DNA from: Virgisporangium aliadipatigenens | Lineage (GTDB): Bacteria > Actinomycetota > Actinomycetes > Mycobacteriales > Micromonosporaceae | Reading direction: 5' to 3' | DNA: 64,000 bases | Assembly: GCF_016863615.1 (NCBI RefSeq) | Contig: NZ_BOPF01000007.1 | Coordinates: 310,001-374,000, forward strand | Part shown: piece after piece, positions 7,715-14,764 of the stretch | Numbering within the stretch: the first letter of the stretch is position 1 | Layout: every line of letters begins with the position of its first letter | Notes under the pieces: model-generated | Told to the model about the DNA's origin: nothing | Database searches by the model: none | What the model saw: only the letters and a program-made list of their open reading frames with translations | Made by a program: the position numbers and the translations under genes

Positions 7715-8842
7715 TCACGCAGCCCGGTCCGTGAAGAAGGCCACCAGGTCGCGGGCGAGGAGGTCGGGCTGCTCGACGGCGGCGAAGTGCCCGCCGCGCG
7801 GCATCGGGGTGTAGCGCGCGAGGTCGTAGAGGCGTTCGAGCCACTCGCGGGGCGGCACGCCCTCGGGGACGAACTGGTGGTCGAACCCGGCGTACGCCGT
7901 CGGCACGCGCACCCGCTGCCCGGGCCGGATCGGGTCGGCGTGCCACCGGTTGTCGTAGTAGTCGCGGAGGCTCTCGGTGACGGCGCCGTTCGCCCAGTAG
8001 ACGGTGAGCGTGGTCAGCAGGAAGTCCCGCCCGACACCGGAGCGCGGGTCGGCCCACGAACGCCACTTCTCCAGCAGCCAGGCGGCGAGTCCGGCGGGGG
8101 AGTCGGTGAGGGCGTAGCCCAGGGTCTGCGGCTTCGTGGACTGGATCGCGCTGTAGCCGCGTTCCGTGTCGTCCCACCGCTGACGTACCCGAAGGAAGTC
8201 GAGCTCCGCGGGCGACGGGTCGTCGTGCCTGGGCGGATCCAGTTCCGGGGTGGTCAGGTGCAGGCCGATGACGGCGTCGGGGTGGTCGAGGGCCAGGTAG
8301 GTCGCGACACCGGCCCCGAAGTCGCCGCCGCCGGCGCCGTAGCGCCGGTATCCGAGCGCGGCCATCAGCCGGTGCCAGAGCCCGGCCACGTACCGGTAGT
8401 TGATCCCGGTGCGCGGCGGGCGCGGGGAGAAGCCGTAGCCGGGCAGCGACGGGATCACCACGTCGAACGCCGGCCCGGCGATCCCGTGCACGGCCGGGTC
8501 GGTGAGCAGCGGCACCAGCGGCAGGTACTCGACGAAGCTGCTCGGCCAGCCGTGGGTCAGCACGAGCGGGATGCCCCGGCCGTCGCGGGCCCGCTCGTGG
8601 ACGGCGTGCACGGTGGCGTCGCCGAGGTCGACGACGCGGTGCTGGTGGGTGTTGAGGCGGCGTTCGTGGGCCCGCCAGTCCCACGCGGCCCAGTCGGTGA
8701 CCAGGTCGCGGAGCGCGTCCAGGTCGGTGCCCTGCCGCCACGCCGGACCGGGCGCGGGGCCGGGCCAGCGGGTGCGCCGCAGGCGGTCGCGCAGGTCTTC
8801 CAGGACATCTTCGGGAACGTCCACAGCGAACGGCCGGATCAT
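7715..8842 (-). CDS. epoxide hydrolase (microsomal type, alpha/beta hydrolase)
   Basis: A 375-residue hydrolase that would open epoxides to diols. It has the N-terminal epoxide-hydrolase lid domain (FAVDVPEDVLEDLRDRLRR, with RWPG and a WR segment). The alpha/beta fold shows the HGWP oxyanion motif at 97-100, the nucleophile Asp174 in GGGDFGAGV, a tyrosine-rich lid (YWANG, YYDNRW) and the catalytic His near 352 (PRGGHFAA). The acid is probably the Asp or Glu near EQPD. Such enzymes often detoxify or act in secondary metabolism. It is convergent with the PanE-like gene and has no obvious operon partner. Confidence 0.9.
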   Translation of the reverse strand: MIRPFAVDVPEDVLEDLRDRLRRTRWPGPAPGPAWRQGTDLDALRDLVTDWAAWDWRAHERRLNTHQHRVVDLGDATVHAVHERARDGRGIPLVLTHGWPSSFVEYLPLVPLLTDPAVHGIAGPAFDVVIPSLPGYGFSPRPPRTGINYRYVAGLWHRLMAALGYRRYGAGGGDFGAGVATYLALDHPDAVIGLHLTTPELDPPRHDDPSPAELDFLRVRQRWDDTERGYSAIQSTKPQTLGYALTDSPAGLAAWLLEKWRSWADPRSGVGRDFLLTTLTVYWANGAVTESLRDYYDNRWHADPIRPGQRVRVPTAYAGFDHQFVPEGVPPREWLERLYDLARYTPMPRGGHFAAVEQPDLLARDLVAFFTDRAA

Positions 8843-8895
8843 CCCGGAAGCGTATGCGGCGGACTCATCGCCGGGATGCTGCTCAGGCGTCCTGA

Positions 8896-8933
8896 CCTAG
8901 CTTCCTAGGATGCCTTAGGCGGCGTGAGCCGCC
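8896..8933 (+). repeat. intergenic conserved element, copy 1, with hairpin
   Basis: The block CCTAGC, a variable base, then the 20-bp core TCCTAGGATGCCTTAGGCGG, a variable base and GTGA recurs at 25567-25600 in the same orientation (31 of 34 positions identical). Here the end of the core forms a perfect hairpin (GGCGGC-GTGA-GCCGCC, 8918-8933). The block contains TAGGAT, a good actinobacterial -10 box, so it could be a promoter plus the 5' end of an RNA. It lies between the divergent genes at 8842 and 8988. A second small hairpin (GGCAGC-ACA-GCTGCC) follows near 8940-8955. Confidence 0.55.
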
Positions 8934-8987
8934 ACATCGACGGCAGCACAGCTGCCGGAAAGGGCCTTTCGTGCCAGGCTTGCCCGC

Positions 8988-9779
8988 ATGGACTCCCGGG
9001 AGTGGATCGACGCGCTCGGCCCCGCGCTCGCCGTGCAGAAGGGCCTGCTGCACCGTCTCCTCGACGCGATCGAGCCGGATCAGCGCTGGGAGTGGCTCGA
9101 ACTCGGCTGCTCGGTGGCCGACGGCCGGGGCGACGCCCTGTCGGACCTGGACATGGCGCTCGGCCACGCGGGGGAGAAGGCGCCCCCGGTCGACGACGTG
9201 ACGGCGCTGCTGCGGGCGCTCGGTCCCGTCGTGGACTGCGCCGCCCGGCCCTGGGACGGCTTCACCCGCTGGTGGGTGCAGTACACCGACGGCGGCCAGA
9301 TCGACCTCGTGGTGCTGCCGGCCGGCCGGCGACCCGGCCGGGCCCCGCGCAGTGTCGCGCTGCTGGACCGGACCGGCCGGCTGGCGGAGGAGTTCACGCC
9401 GTCGGCGCTGCGCCCGTCGCCCGAGGATCCCGGCCACTGGCTGCTGGACGGCTGGGAGGCCCTGGCGAACATCCACAAGTACCTGGCGCGCGGTTCCCAC
9501 CTGGAGGCGGCCGAGCAGCTGCACCGCGTGCGCGAACGGATCTGCCAGCTGTGGGCGGTCGGGGAGGGGATCGACTATCCGGCGTTCGGGCTGACGAGCC
9601 TGCTCGACTTCGCGGCGCCGCCGCCCGGCATCGCCGCCACCTACGCCCCGCCGACCGCGAACGCCGTGCGCGCCGCCGCCCTGGCGAGCGCGGAACTGCT
9701 GCACCGGGCCGGACTGCACGCCCGGCCCGGGCTCGACACGCCGCTGCGGGAGTGGGTCACCCGCCGGTTGGCTCGGTGA
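8988..9779 (+). CDS. nucleotidyltransferase-fold protein (aminoglycoside adenylyltransferase-like)
   Basis: A 263-residue protein with a minimal nucleotidyltransferase core. The motif LGCSVADGRGDALSDLDMAL supplies the G-S and the paired Asp of the polymerase-beta-type active site, and the third Asp is probably in QIDLVVL. The C-terminal 130 residues are helical (NIHKYLARG, EAAEQLHRVRERICQLWAVG), as in streptomycin or lincosamide nucleotidyltransferases. This suggests transfer of AMP to a drug or other small molecule, but the acceptor cannot be read from sequence. The conserved element at 8896 lies in its leader. It is convergent with the ABC exporter, nine bases apart. Confidence 0.7.
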   Translation: MDSREWIDALGPALAVQKGLLHRLLDAIEPDQRWEWLELGCSVADGRGDALSDLDMALGHAGEKAPPVDDVTALLRALGPVVDCAARPWDGFTRWWVQYTDGGQIDLVVLPAGRRPGRAPRSVALLDRTGRLAEEFTPSALRPSPEDPGHWLLDGWEALANIHKYLARGSHLEAAEQLHRVRERICQLWAVGEGIDYPAFGLTSLLDFAAPPPGIAATYAPPTANAVRAAALASAELLHRAGLHARPGLDTPLREWVTRRLAR

Positions 9780-9788
9780 CGCCCGGCC

Positions 9789-11675
9789 TCACACGCCGGC
9801 CGGTTCCTTGACCGCCTTCTGGTCGAACTGCGTGCGGTACAGCTCCTCGTAGCGGCCGCCGCGCGCGAGCAGTTCGGTGTGGGTGCCGCGTTCGACGACG
9901 CGGCCGGCCTCGATGACCAGGATCTGGTCGGCGGCGCGGATCGTCGAGAGCCGGTGCGCGATCACCACGGCCGTGCGCCCGTCGAGGGCCTCGGTGAGCG
10001 CCTCCTGGACGGCCGCCTCGCTGGTCGCGTCGAGGTGCGCGGTCGCCTCGTCGAGCACCACGACGCGTTGGCGCGCCAGCAGGAGGCGGGCGATGGTGAG
10101 GCGCTGGCGTTCGCCGCCGGAGAGGCGGTAGCCGCGTTCGCCGACGACGGTGTCGAGGCCGTCGGGCAGGGCCTCCACGAGGGCGTCGAGGCGGGCGCGG
10201 CGCAGCACGTCCCACAGTTCGTCGTCGGTGGCGTCGGGGCGGGCCAGGCGCAGGTTGTCCCGGACGGACTCGTGGAACAGGTGGCCGTCCTGGGTGACCA
10301 TGCCGAGCGTGTCCCGCACGGCGTCGGCGGAGAGGTCCCGCACGTCGGTGCCGCCGAGCCGGATGCTGCCGCGGTCGGCGTCGTACAGGCGGGGGAGCAG
10401 CTGCGCGATGGTGGACTTGCCGGCGCCGGAGGAGCCGACGAGCGCGATCATCTGGCCCGGTTCGGCCTTGAACGACACGCCGTGCAGCACCTCGACGCCG
10501 CCGCGGGTGTCGAGCTGGGCGACCTCCTCCAGCGAGGCGAGGGAGACCTTGTCGGCCGACGGGTAGCCGAAGTGCACGTCGTCGAACTCGACGGCGACCG
10601 GCCCGTCCGGCACGGTCCGCGGGTCGTCCTTCTCGGCGATGAGCGGCTTCAGGTCGAGGACCTCGAAGACGCGTGCGAAGCTGACGAGCGCGCTCATGAT
10701 CTCGACCCGTGCACCGGCGAGGGCGGTCAGCGGGGCGTAGAGGCGGGTGAGCAGCAGCGCCAGCGCCACCACCGAACCGGCATCGAGGTCGCCGCGGATC
10801 GCGTAGAAGCCGCCGAGCCCGTAGACCAGGGCCAGCGCGAGGGCGGACACCAGCGTCAGCGCCGTCACGAACAGCGCCTGCAGCATGGCGCTGCGCACGC
10901 CGATGTCGCGCACCCGGGCCGCCCGCGCCGCGAACTCGGCCGACTCCTCCGCCGGCCGGCCGAAGAGCTTCACGAGGGTGGCGCCGGGGGCGGAGAAGCG
11001 TTCCGTCATGCGGTTGCTCATCGCCGAGTTGAGGTCGGCGGCCTCCAGGCTGAGCCGCGCGAGCCGGGCGCCCATCCGCCGCGCGGGCAGCATGAAGACC
11101 GGCAGGAGCAGCAGCGCCAGCAGGGTGATCCGCCAGGAGAGGCTGACCATCACGACGACGGTGAGCAGCAGCGTGACGAGGTTGCCGACGACCCCGGAGA
11201 GCGTGTCCGCGAACGCCCGCTGCGCCCCGATGACGTCGTTGTTGAGCCGGCTCACCAGCGCCCCGGTGCGGGTGCGGGTGAAGAACGCGACCGGCATCTT
11301 CTGCACGTGGTCGAAGACGGCGGTGCGCAGGTCGAGGATCAGTCCCTCGCCGATGCTGGCCGACAGCCAGCGCACGGTCAGGCCCAGCGCCGCGTCGGCG
11401 GCGGCGATGACGGCGATGATCACGGCGAGGCGCACCACGAGGCCGTCGTCGGCGCCGCGCACGATGGCGTCGACGACCCGTCCGGCGAGCACCGGGCCGG
11501 CGACGGCGAGGACCGCGCCGACGACGCTGAGCAGCGTGAACCGGATCAGCCGGCTGCGGTGCGGGCGGGCGAACCCGAGGATCCGCCGCACGGTGGCCAT
11601 CGAGAACGGCCGCCGGTCCTGCTGGGTATTACTCGCGCGGTAAAGAGCGTGCCAAGCGGTCGCTTCCATGTCCAT
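9789..11675 (-). CDS. multidrug ABC exporter, fused permease-ATPase
   Basis: A half-transporter of 628 residues that would work as a homodimer (or with a distant partner) to export lipophilic compounds. A six-helix membrane domain covers about 35-330 (for example LVNLLLTVVVMVSLSWR-like segments). The ATPase domain has Walker A GSSGAGKST, Q-loop VTQDGHLF, signature LSGGERQRL, Walker B VVVLDEATAHLD and switch His (VIAHRLS). The ATG at 11675 is chosen because a SoxR/MerR-type promoter ends eight bases before it, which implies a leaderless mRNA. An in-frame start upstream at 11750 would place the promoter inside the gene. Confidence 0.92.
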   Translation of the reverse strand: MDMEATAWHALYRASNTQQDRRPFSMATVRRILGFARPHRSRLIRFTLLSVVGAVLAVAGPVLAGRVVDAIVRGADDGLVVRLAVIIAVIAAADAALGLTVRWLSASIGEGLILDLRTAVFDHVQKMPVAFFTRTRTGALVSRLNNDVIGAQRAFADTLSGVVGNLVTLLLTVVVMVSLSWRITLLALLLLPVFMLPARRMGARLARLSLEAADLNSAMSNRMTERFSAPGATLVKLFGRPAEESAEFAARAARVRDIGVRSAMLQALFVTALTLVSALALALVYGLGGFYAIRGDLDAGSVVALALLLTRLYAPLTALAGARVEIMSALVSFARVFEVLDLKPLIAEKDDPRTVPDGPVAVEFDDVHFGYPSADKVSLASLEEVAQLDTRGGVEVLHGVSFKAEPGQMIALVGSSGAGKSTIAQLLPRLYDADRGSIRLGGTDVRDLSADAVRDTLGMVTQDGHLFHESVRDNLRLARPDATDDELWDVLRRARLDALVEALPDGLDTVVGERGYRLSGGERQRLTIARLLLARQRVVVLDEATAHLDATSEAAVQEALTEALDGRTAVVIAHRLSTIRAADQILVIEAGRVVERGTHTELLARGGRYEELYRTQFDQKAVKEPAGV

Positions 11676-11683
11676 GAGGGGGA

Positions 11684-11714
11684 ACGGTACGACCTCGACA
11701 AAGCTTGAGGTCAA
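11684..11714 (-). promoter_or_regulatory. SoxR/MerR-type promoter-operator of the ABC exporter
   Basis: On the minus strand TTGACC (11714-11709) and TACCGT (11689-11684) are separated by 19 bases. The spacer is flanked by the inverted repeat GACCTC / GAGGTC, as in SoxR-like operators. Start codon ATG 11675 lies eight bases after the -10 box. No MerR-family gene is encoded next to it, so the activator must be elsewhere. Confidence 0.65.
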
Positions 11715-11751
11715 CTCGATTACCGGCCGGCGGACCATGATGGGGGACACT

Positions 11752-12219
11752 GTGCGGATGATCCTCCGGGTGCGCGAGGTCTCCCCTGTGGAGCCGGCGT
11801 TCGACGCGGTGTGCGCGCTGTTCGACGACTACCGTGCGCATTACGGCCGGCGGCGCGCTCCCCGCGACGTTCGGATCTGGCTCGGTGCCCAGGTGGCGGC
11901 CGGCCGGCTCGCCATCTACGCGGCGGCCGTGGACGGCACCCCGCGCGCGCTCGCGACGGCCACGGAGTCCTCGGCGTCCCTGGCGTTGGGCACGGCGTGG
12001 ACGATCCGGGACCTGTGGGTGGATCCGCAGTTCCGCCGACGCGGCCTGGCGACGGAACTGGTGCGGGCGGTGGCCCGGGCGGCCCGGGACGCCGGCGCGC
12101 TGCGGCTGGGGCTGCAGACGGAGGTGGGCAACGAGGCGGCGCTGGATCTGTACCTGCGCCTGGGCTTCGAACGGGTCACCGGCCTGGAGATCCTCGCCTA
12201 CGACCTGACCGACTACTGA
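11752..12219 (+). CDS. GNAT family N-acetyltransferase
   Basis: A 155-residue acetyltransferase using acetyl-CoA on an unknown amine. The fold is complete: first strand and helix (LRVREVSPVEPAFDAVCALF), the acetyl-CoA loop (DLWVDPQFRRRGLATELV) and a final NEAALDLYLRLGFERV, which is typical of amino-acid or antibiotic acetylating members. GTG 11752 follows GGGGGA at a suitable distance. ATG 11737 and ATG 11758 are in the same frame and cannot be excluded. It diverges from the ABC exporter. Confidence 0.85.
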   Translation: MRMILRVREVSPVEPAFDAVCALFDDYRAHYGRRRAPRDVRIWLGAQVAAGRLAIYAAAVDGTPRALATATESSASLALGTAWTIRDLWVDPQFRRRGLATELVRAVARAARDAGALRLGLQTEVGNEAALDLYLRLGFERVTGLEILAYDLTDY

Positions 12220-12241
12220 GCCTTCCGCCGGCGCGCGCCGG

Positions 12242-13006
12242 TCACTTCTCCGGCAGCATGGCCGCCAGCCCGTCGAGCACCCGCGCCAGCCCGAACCGGT
12301 ACGCGTGGTCCGGGTTGTACGCGGACTGCTGCGCCTCGCCGGCGGCGGCGCCCACGCGGGTCGCCAGCGGATAGCGGGCCGGGTCGAACACCTTCTCCAG
12401 CAGCGGCCCGTTGATCTCCCACCATTCGACATCGCTCATCGCCGAGTCCCGCGCGGCGGCCCGGGCGTCGGCGGCGGCGCGGGCGATCCCCGCGACGAAC
12501 TCGAGCAGGAAGGTCAGCGCCGCGTCCTGGTCCACGTCGGCGAGCCCGAGGCCCTCCAGGGCGTTCAGCTCGTACTCGTACTTGGCGCAGACGCCGGGGC
12601 CGAGCGCCGGCCGGCTGGTGGAGCAGGCGGCGATCCACGGGTGCGCCTCGTACAGCGCCCGGTTGTCGTGCGCGACGGCGGTGAGCCGGTCCCGCCAGTG
12701 CGCCCCGGCCGGCTCGGTGCGCGCCATCGCGCCCAGCGCCCGGTCGAACATGAGCTCGACCAGCGTCGCCTTGTCCGGAACGTAGGTGTACAGGGTCATC
12801 GGCGCGACGTCGAGGGCCTGCGCGACGCGCCGCATGGTGACGGCGTCCAGCCCGTCGGCGTCGGCCATGCCGATGGCGGTGTCGACGATCCGGTCGACGG
12901 TGAGCGTCTGTCGGGGGCCGCGCGGGCTGGCCGATACGGCACCGCTGTCCCGCCAGAGCAGGGCGAGCGTTCGGGCCGGATCGGCGGCGCGGCGTTCGGT
13001 CGGCAC
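12242..13006 (-). CDS. TetR/AcrR family repressor of the drr-like operon
   Basis: A 254-residue repressor. The DNA-binding domain lies after a 30-residue extension: TVDRIVDTAIGMADADGLDAVT, then RRVAQALDVAPMTLYTYVPDKATL. The C-terminal domain is of the TetR_C type found in tetracycline- and anthracycline-responsive regulators (FLLEFVAGIARAAADAR, AYRFGLARVLDGLAAML). GTG 13006 has AAAGGA seven bases ahead. It diverges from the drrA-like gene with a 46-base gap holding a palindrome, so it most likely represses that operon and itself until the drug binds. Confidence 0.92.
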   Translation of the reverse strand: MPTERRAADPARTLALLWRDSGAVSASPRGPRQTLTVDRIVDTAIGMADADGLDAVTMRRVAQALDVAPMTLYTYVPDKATLVELMFDRALGAMARTEPAGAHWRDRLTAVAHDNRALYEAHPWIAACSTSRPALGPGVCAKYEYELNALEGLGLADVDQDAALTFLLEFVAGIARAAADARAAARDSAMSDVEWWEINGPLLEKVFDPARYPLATRVGAAAGEAQQSAYNPDHAYRFGLARVLDGLAAMLPEK

Positions 13007-13033
13007 GGCGCCATCCTTTCAGACGTTCTCTCT

Positions 13034-13051
13034 GTACGCTGTACAGTGTAC
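13034..13051. promoter_or_regulatory. TetR operator overlapping the drr-like promoter
   Basis: GTACGCTGTACAGTGTAC is an 18-bp palindrome with one mismatched pair, and a further GTAC follows at 13055-13058. It contains the possible -10 boxes TACAGT and TACGAT and ends just before the ATPase start codon, so bound repressor would cover the promoter. The neighbouring divergent TetR gene is the obvious ligand. Confidence 0.7.
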
Positions 13052-13052
13052 G

Positions 13053-13997
13053 ATGTACGGCGTGACGATCGAAGTGGAACAGCTGAGAAAGCGTTACGGC
13101 GCCGACAGGCCCGCCCTGGACGGGTTCGACCTGCGGGTCGAGCGGGGCGCGGTGCACGCCCTCCTCGGCCCGAACGGCGCGGGCAAGACCACGGCCGTGC
13201 GGATCCTCGCCACGCTGTTGCGCCCCGACGGCGGCACGGCCCGGGTCGCCGGCCACGACGTGGTGCGCGAGGCGAAGGCGGTGAAGCGCCGGATCGGCCT
13301 GGTCGGCCAGCAGCCCGCGCTCGACGAGGCCCTGAGCGGCAAGCAGAACCTCGACCTGTTCGCCCGCCTGCACCACCTGACCGCGAAGGAGGCGGCGACC
13401 AGGGCGGACGAGTTGCTCGAACGCTTCGACCTGGCGGACACCGGCGACCGCCCCGTGAAGAAGTACTCCGGCGGCATGCGGCGCCGCCTCGACCTGGCCG
13501 CGTCGCTGATCCTCGCGCCGGCGGTGCTGTTCCTCGACGAGCCGACCACCGGGCTCGACCCGCGCGGGCGGGGCGAGGTCTGGGCCGCCGTGCGCGCCCT
13601 GACGGCGGCCGGCACGACGGTCCTGCTCACCACGCAGTACCTCGACGAGGCAGACCAGCTGGCCGACCGGATCAGCGTGCTCGCCGCCGGCCGCACGATC
13701 GCCGAGGGCACCCCGGACGAGCTGCGCGGCCTGGTCGGTGGCGACCGCATCGACGTCACCGCCCGCCGCCCCGAGGACCTGGCCGCGGTCACCGCCGCCG
13801 TGACCCGCGCGACCGGCGTCGCACCGGAGCGGGACGCCGACCGGTGGCGGGTCAGCGTCGAGGTCGCCGACCGGATGACGGCCCTGTCCGCGCTGATCCG
13901 CGAACTCGACGGCGCAGGCCTCACCGTCGAGGACATCGCCGTGCGCCGGCCCACCCTCGACGAGGTCTTCCTGCAGCTGACGGAGGTGGCCAAATGA
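13053..13997 (+). CDS. DrrA-like ABC transporter ATPase
   Basis: The nucleotide-binding subunit of a daunorubicin-type exporter, 314 residues. It has Walker A GPNGAGKTT (about 39-47), Q-loop VGQQPALDE, signature YSGGMRRRLDLA, Walker B LFLDEPTTGLD and switch His replaced in the motif TTQYLDEAD, as is typical of the DrrA branch. A C-terminal DUF4162-like regulatory tail ends in RRPTLDEVFLQLT. ATG 13053 is taken as start. GTG 13062 would give a leaderless message from the -10 box TACGAT and is equally plausible. The stop overlaps the permease start (ATGA), so the two are translationally coupled. Confidence 0.93.
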   Translation: MYGVTIEVEQLRKRYGADRPALDGFDLRVERGAVHALLGPNGAGKTTAVRILATLLRPDGGTARVAGHDVVREAKAVKRRIGLVGQQPALDEALSGKQNLDLFARLHHLTAKEAATRADELLERFDLADTGDRPVKKYSGGMRRRLDLAASLILAPAVLFLDEPTTGLDPRGRGEVWAAVRALTAAGTTVLLTTQYLDEADQLADRISVLAAGRTIAEGTPDELRGLVGGDRIDVTARRPEDLAAVTAAVTRATGVAPERDADRWRVSVEVADRMTALSALIRELDGAGLTVEDIAVRRPTLDEVFLQLTEVAK

Positions 13998-14764
13998 TCT
14001 GGGCGATCCGGGACGGCTGGACGATCACCCGCCGGGACCTGCTGCACTGGCGCAAGGACCCCGGCCCGGTCCTCATCGGGCTGTTCTTCCCGGTGATGCT
14101 GGTGCTGATGTTCGGCTACCTGTTCGGCGGCGGGATGGCCGTGCCGGGCGATGGGGACTACCGGGAGTTCCTGGTGCCGGGCGTCTTCGGCATGGTGATG
14201 GTGTTCGGGATCGAGGCGACGTTCACCGCCGTGGCGGCGGACGCGTCCAAGGGTGTGACGGACCGGTTCCGGTCGCTGCCGATGGCCGCCTCGGCGGTGG
14301 TCACCGGGCGGGCCGGGGCGGACCTGTTGAACTCGTTCGCCGGGCTGGGCGTCATGGTGGCCTGCGGGCTGGTCGTCGGGTGGCGGTGGCACGACGGGGT
14401 GGGCGCCGCCCTGGCCGGGCTGGGGCTGCTGCTCTACCTGCGCTTCGCACTGCTGTGGGTGGGCATCTGGCTCGGGCTGGTGGTCAAGGGGCCGGAGGCG
14501 ATCCTGGCGTTGCAGATCCTGGTGTGGCCGATCGGCTTCCTGTCCAGCGCGTTCGTCGGGCCGGAGTCGATGCCGGGCTGGCTGGGCACCGTCGCCGCGT
14601 GGAATCCTCTGTCGGCGAGCGTGTCGGCCGCCCGGGACCTGTTCGGCAATCCGAACTGGGGCGGCACCGGGCACGACCTGCTGCTCGCAGTGGCCTGGCC
14701 GACGTTGATCACGGCCGTGTTCCTGCCCCTGTCCGTGCGCCGCTACCGGAGGATGTCCAGGTGA
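13994..14764 (+). CDS. DrrB-like ABC transporter permease
   Basis: The membrane subunit of the exporter, 256 residues with six predicted spans. The first is PVLIGLFFPVMLVLMFGYLFG. A mid-protein segment VMVFGIEATFTAVAADASKG, followed by GVTDRFRSLPM, is the signature of ABC-2 permeases of the DrrB type. A late loop, then WNPLSASVSAARDLFGNP, precedes the last span. It starts by ATGA overlap with the ATPase and ends by GTGA overlap with the UvrA-like gene, so the three form one tightly coupled operon. Confidence 0.93.
   Translation: MIWAIRDGWTITRRDLLHWRKDPGPVLIGLFFPVMLVLMFGYLFGGGMAVPGDGDYREFLVPGVFGMVMVFGIEATFTAVAADASKGVTDRFRSLPMAASAVVTGRAGADLLNSFAGLGVMVACGLVVGWRWHDGVGAALAGLGLLLYLRFALLWVGIWLGLVVKGPEAILALQILVWPIGFLSSAFVGPESMPGWLGTVAAWNPLSASVSAARDLFGNPNWGGTGHDLLLAVAWPTLITAVFLPLSVRRYRRMSR

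Noticed and set aside
12228-12241. CCGGCGCGCGCCGG between the GNAT and TetR stops
   Set aside because: Could be a small terminator stem, but alternating GC sequence of this length is expected by chance here.
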